7,268 nt of DNA from Nautiliaceae bacterium (GTDB lineage: Bacteria > Campylobacterota > Campylobacteria > Campylobacterales > Nautiliaceae): the NCBI GenBank assembly GCA_027062985.1, contig JAMOSR010000070.1:1-7268 (forward strand), in the 5' to 3' direction. The stretch's first letter is position 1; each line of letters begins with the position of its first letter. The notes under the pieces were generated by a model, which was not told where the DNA came from, did no database searches, and was given only the letters and a program-made list of their open reading frames with translations. The translations under genes were made by a program, and so were the position numbers. Of this stretch, positions 6,780 through 7,268 are shown one piece after another.

Positions 6780-7268
6780 TAAAGTATTTGAAATAAATAT
6801 TGGTGAAAATATCGAAGTTGTTATAGATTCGAGATTTAAGATTAAAGGGTTTGTCGAGTTTATAAGACTCTCTTTTAACAAACTCGAAATAAACGACAAC
6901 CAATATAAGATTTATTACGACAAAAAAAATGTCAGAAAGCACAAACTGCTTTTACAGGCTATCGCCAATATGTATAAAAAGCAAAAAGGCGATAATGAAA
7001 ATTTATTAAAAAAACTGCTTTTAAATTATAAAAAAGATTTAATAATAAAAATAAAAAAATATTCGGTTACATTTGATGAAAAAGCCATATATATTACGAT
7101 CAGGAAACTCTCAAGCAAAGAGTTTGAAATACTTTTTGCAAATCCGAAAAAACCCGTTTATAACTATATTAAAGGGCTTTTTTTATTCGATTTGATAGAT
7201 ATGAACAGCGAAAGACTCGTAGTTACATTTAATGAAGAGTCACAAAGAATTGTAAGCGCCCTGGCTTC
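6772..7268 (+). CDS. Unrecognised protein, 5' part (3' end outside window)
   Basis: An open frame starts at ATG 6772 and runs to the window edge: 165 codons without a stop. I do not recognise it. It is rich in Lys, Ile, Leu and Asn, with no signal peptide, transmembrane segment or cysteine in the visible part. The N-terminus alternates beta-like stretches ('KVFEINIGENIEVVIDSRF'). The middle is a basic helical region ('LLQAIANMYKKQKGDNENLL', then 'KKLLLNYKKDLIIKIKKY'). The next part again looks like beta strands ('AIYITIRKLSSKEFEILFA'). The start overlaps the ubiE end by 8 bases, with a purine-rich GAAGAGAG tract just before the ATG, so translation is probably coupled. Composition resembles the chromosomal genes and not the DUF262 gene. 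It could be a lineage-specific core protein of the operon, but no function can be given. Confidence 0.75.

Noticed and set aside
6854..6887. Inverted repeat TCGAGTTT...AAACTCGA with an 18-base loop
   Set aside because: It lies inside a coding sequence, has a long loop, is not followed by a T-run and is short enough to occur by chance, so I do not call it a terminator or operator.

Overview
The window reads as a piece of a low-GC Campylobacterota chromosome. Nautiliales (Nautilia, Caminibacter or Lebetimonas type) is my best guess, from the short-form RibD directly after rimP, the AT-rich codon use and the tightly packed co-directional genes; no 16S or other phylogenetic marker is present to prove it. 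Every supported gene is on the + strand. Neighbours overlap or sit within about 37 bases of each other, and I see no terminator hairpin anywhere, so the window could be one long transcription unit.

Layout: (1) 1-1307, housekeeping: the 3' end of rimP (ribosome maturation) and ribD (riboflavin synthesis). (2) 1309-6087, an accessory DNA-modification and defence block: a small unrecognised protein; an amino-methyltransferase with an HPPY catalytic motif; a very AT-rich DUF262 + HNH nuclease of the GmrSD/SspE kind; a zinc-binding HNH protein that looks like a Type II restriction endonuclease; a small XRE/Cro-type regulator resembling restriction-modification C proteins; and a D12-class adenine methyltransferase. 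(3) 6087-7268, a return to chromosomal genes: a UbiE/MenG-type quinone methyltransferase, then a 5' fragment of an unrecognised protein.

How it may work (inference): the HNH endonuclease flanked by two methyltransferases of different classes and a C-like regulator fits a Type II system with an asymmetric target, in which each strand needs its own methylase. The DUF262-HNH gene between the first methylase and the HNH endonuclease is much poorer in GC than its neighbours (about 19% against about 32-33% in lines I counted). It may be a later nested gain of a Type IV-like nuclease that covers phages with modified DNA.

Regulation is the sharpest signal. A TTGTAC-N17-TATAAT promoter lies just before the regulator gene and places the transcript start almost on an in-frame GTG. 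This suggests a leaderless mRNA like those known for several C proteins. Three hexamer repeats overlap its -35 box. Two related heptanucleotide tandem repeats lie at the ribD start and inside ubiE. The ubiE copy could shift the reading frame if its unit number changed.
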